Positions 5,063 through 6,763 of a stretch of 6,763 nt of DNA are shown piece after piece. This stretch comes from Candidatus Bathyarchaeota archaeon (GTDB lineage Archaea > Thermoproteota > Bathyarchaeia > Bathyarchaeales > DTEX01). Location of the stretch: NCBI GenBank assembly GCA_021158305.1, contig JAGGUU010000125.1, positions 1-6,763 on the forward strand, written 5' to 3'. Both the position numbers and the translations under genes were made by a program. The notes below the pieces were generated by a model. It did no database searches, was not told the DNA's origin, and worked only from the letters and a program-made list of their open reading frames with translations. Position 1 is the stretch's first letter; every line of letters starts with the position of its first letter.

Positions 5063-6154
5063 ATGTGGAGAATAATTAGGAGAGACGCTGTCTCCGTACT
5101 TGGGGATAAGAGGGCACGTGAAAGTCTCTCAAGATACTTTGACGTTATGCAGGATGATAAGCCAGCGAAGTTCATGATAGCGAAGAAGGTTCCAGCGGAC
5201 TTTGACGAAGATGACTCTTTAAGGAGCCTCTGGAGCCTCCATGACCAAATACTCAAGGACTTCTTCGATCTGCAGCAACAGATAGATACGCGGGTTAAAA
5301 GGCTAGAGGATCTTGAGACTCCGGAGAAGTCTTTTCTCGATTTGAAAGCGGCGATAGCTACGCGCATCCTTGAGAGCTGTCACTTCTGCACAAGGAGATG
5401 CGGCGTAAACCGTTTGAAGGGAGATCTAGGATACTGTAGATGCGGTTCCCAAATACTTGTCTCTTCCATATTCGAGCATTTGGGTGAGGAACCTGAACTT
5501 GTTCCCTCCGGAACTATATTCACGATGGGATGCACTATGACCTGTCTTCACTGCCAGAACTGGACTATTTCACAATGGTTTGAGGACGGTGAAATATATT
5601 CGCCTAGGAGACTTGCATTGGCTGTCGAGCAGTTAAGGAAGAATGGCTGTCGAAACGTGAACTTGGTTGGAGGAGAACCTACGCCGTGGCTTCAACAGTG
5701 GCTTGAAACCTTTAGATACGTGAACGTGAACGTTCCAGTTGTTTGGAACTCTAACTCCTACTATAGTGAGGAGACCGCTAAGCTCCTAGCTGGATTCGCC
5801 GACATCTACCTATTGGACTTTAAATATGGAAATAATCGATGTGCAGAGAGAATAAGTGATGCTCCGCACTACTGGGAAGCGTGTACAAGGAATCATTTAT
5901 ATGGGAAAAAATATGGAGAGCTTATAATTCGGGTTCTAGTGCTTCCGGAGCATCTTGAATGTTGCGTCAGAGTTATACTGAAATGGATAGCGAATAATCT
6001 AGGCCCGAATACAAGAACGAACGTTATGTTTCAGTATAGGCCGGAGTGGAGGGCATATGAAGTTCCGGAGCTTAGGAGACGGCTGAATCCGGAGGAGATG
6101 AAGCGAGCTGTGGAGCTGGCCGAGGAGGCGGGGCTAACAAACTTCATAACCTAG
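5063..6154 (+). CDS. PflX-like radical SAM protein (COG1313) with N-terminal extension
   Basis: A 363-residue protein resembling COG1313 (PflX), putative relatives of pyruvate formate-lyase activating enzyme. Residues 106-127 carry CHFCTRRCGVNR and GYCRC (Cys106, 109, 113, 125, 127). The radical SAM motif is GCTMTCLHC (Cys157, 161, 164), followed by QNWTISQ, and a GGEP motif lies at 203-206. Other family marks are EHLGEEPELVPSGTIF (138-153), VVWNSNSYYSEETAKLL, DIYLLDFKYGN and IIRVLVLPEHLE. The first 105 residues are acidic and helical, with a possible short coiled coil at about 53-85 (LWSLHDQILKDFFDLQQQIDTRVKRLEDL). There is no C-terminal zinc ribbon, unlike the AmrS neighbour. It should generate a 5'-deoxyadenosyl radical; substrate unknown. 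ATG 5063 lacks a clear ribosome-binding site, so a leaderless message or a later start is possible. Confidence 0.88.
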   Translation: MWRIIRRDAVSVLGDKRARESLSRYFDVMQDDKPAKFMIAKKVPADFDEDDSLRSLWSLHDQILKDFFDLQQQIDTRVKRLEDLETPEKSFLDLKAAIATRILESCHFCTRRCGVNRLKGDLGYCRCGSQILVSSIFEHLGEEPELVPSGTIFTMGCTMTCLHCQNWTISQWFEDGEIYSPRRLALAVEQLRKNGCRNVNLVGGEPTPWLQQWLETFRYVNVNVPVVWNSNSYYSEETAKLLAGFADIYLLDFKYGNNRCAERISDAPHYWEACTRNHLYGKKYGELIIRVLVLPEHLECCVRVILKWIANNLGPNTRTNVMFQYRPEWRAYEVPELRRRLNPEEMKRAVELAEEAGLTNFIT

Positions 6155-6168
6155 ATGATTGAAGATTT

Positions 6169-6763
6169 TTACTCCGATAGGATTCCAGCTATTCGGTACT
6201 TTTCTAGGTCTATATTCTTCCAAACCCTCCAAGAATAGTCTAAGTCTACGGAGCGTATCTTTCCGTTCTGAATTCCCACCATCCTCTTCTTTTCTCCGCT
6301 TAAAAGAAGCTCAACAGCGTGATATCCGAACTGCGACGCAAGAATCCTGCTCTTGGCCGTTGGGTTTCCTCCACGCTGAATATATCCCAGAACCGTCAGT
6401 CTCACTTGGTATCCGGTCTCCTCCGCTATGTGCTTCGCAACCTTACGTGAATCGCCAGCCCCTTCAGCCATAACTATTATCTCCGATGTTTTCCCAGTCT
6501 TATGTGCGCTTCGAACTTTCTCGCAAACCTCTTCCATGCTGAATTTGACCTCGGGTATGAGGATTATCTCCGCTCCCCCTGCCAGTCCTACTTCAAGAGC
6601 AAGGAAGCCACGCTTTCGCCCCATCACCTCGACGATGAAGATTCTCTCATGCGATGTCGCCGTGTCTCTTATCTTGTCTATCGCTGACAGAGCAGTATTA
6701 ACCGCCGTGTCAAATCCTATAGTTGTATCCGTTCCCGAGACATCATTATCTATTGTCGCTGGA
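6169..6763 (-). CDS. pfkA: 6-phosphofructokinase, PfkA family, 5' part cut by window edge
   Basis: The C-terminal 197 residues of a PfkA-family phosphofructokinase, which phosphorylates fructose 6-phosphate to the 1,6-bisphosphate in glycolysis. The first visible residues, PATIDNDVSGTDTTIGFDTAVNT, carry the catalytic TIDND. Ungapped comparison with E. coli PfkA from memory places catalytic Asp127 and Asp129, Arg162 in SHER, the MGR at 169-171, Glu222, Arg243 and Arg252 (IQRGG). His249 is replaced by Tyr, and the residue before TIDND is Ala, not the Lys seen in PPi-dependent enzymes. Effector-site positions Arg154, Glu187 and Lys213 look retained. The GG-D-D/G motif that best separates ATP from PPi enzymes lies outside the window, so the phosphoryl donor is undecided. 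The stop codon is 14 nt from that of the convergent radical SAM gene. Confidence 0.93.
   Translation of the reverse strand, partial: PATIDNDVSGTDTTIGFDTAVNTALSAIDKIRDTATSHERIFIVEVMGRKRGFLALEVGLAGGAEIILIPEVKFSMEEVCEKVRSAHKTGKTSEIIVMAEGAGDSRKVAKHIAEETGYQVRLTVLGYIQRGGNPTAKSRILASQFGYHAVELLLSGEKKRMVGIQNGKIRSVDLDYSWRVWKNIDLEKYRIAGILSE

Noticed and set aside
5035..5367. Minus-strand ORF of 110 codons opposite the start of the PflX-like gene
   Set aside because: The product is Ser/Arg/Leu-rich with no recognisable fold, as expected antisense to a charged helical region, and I see no promoter or ribosome-binding site for it. The opposite strand reads smoothly into a conserved family.
6159..6473. Plus-strand ORF of 104 codons downstream of the PflX-like gene
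   Set aside because: It is antisense to phosphofructokinase, whose conserved motifs run across the whole stretch.

Overview
The window looks archaeal, probably from an uncultured member of the Thermoproteota/TACK group, although the exact lineage cannot be read from it. The case rests on a UPF0147 protein (an archaeal family), an archaeosortase-type membrane transpeptidase, TATA-like boxes at archaeal distances from starts, and frequent GTG/TTG starts with GGAG-type Shine-Dalgarno sequences. No tRNA, rRNA, CRISPR array or insertion sequence was recognised.

Left part (1-1684): a minus-strand archaeosortase/exosortase-family gene is cut by the left edge. An AT-rich gap with a perfect 12-bp palindrome follows. 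Then come a 131-residue orphan protein on plus and a convergent small basic, probably winged-helix, protein on minus.

Middle (1685-3531): a two-gene operon overlaps by 14 nt. It encodes a left-handed beta-helix (hexapeptide-repeat) acyltransferase and a metal-dependent cyclase/kynurenine-formamidase-like hydrolase that starts with TTG. About 440 nt without a convincing gene follow, holding at most a 39-codon ORF.

Right part (3532-6763): a UPF0147 gene is followed by two radical SAM genes in tandem. The first is an AmrS-type (COG1180) enzyme with N-terminal cysteines and a C-terminal zinc ribbon. The second is a PflX-like (COG1313) enzyme with a 105-residue, partly helical N-terminal extension. 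A PfkA-family 6-phosphofructokinase converges on them from minus and is cut by the right edge.

No single pathway unites the window. The archaeosortase and the acyltransferase would both fit cell-surface biogenesis (inference). The radical SAM pair is the most interesting uncharacterised unit: both resemble glycyl-radical activating enzymes, yet no glycyl-radical enzyme, MEMO or AMMECR1 partner lies in view. I see no clear evidence of a wholly new system.
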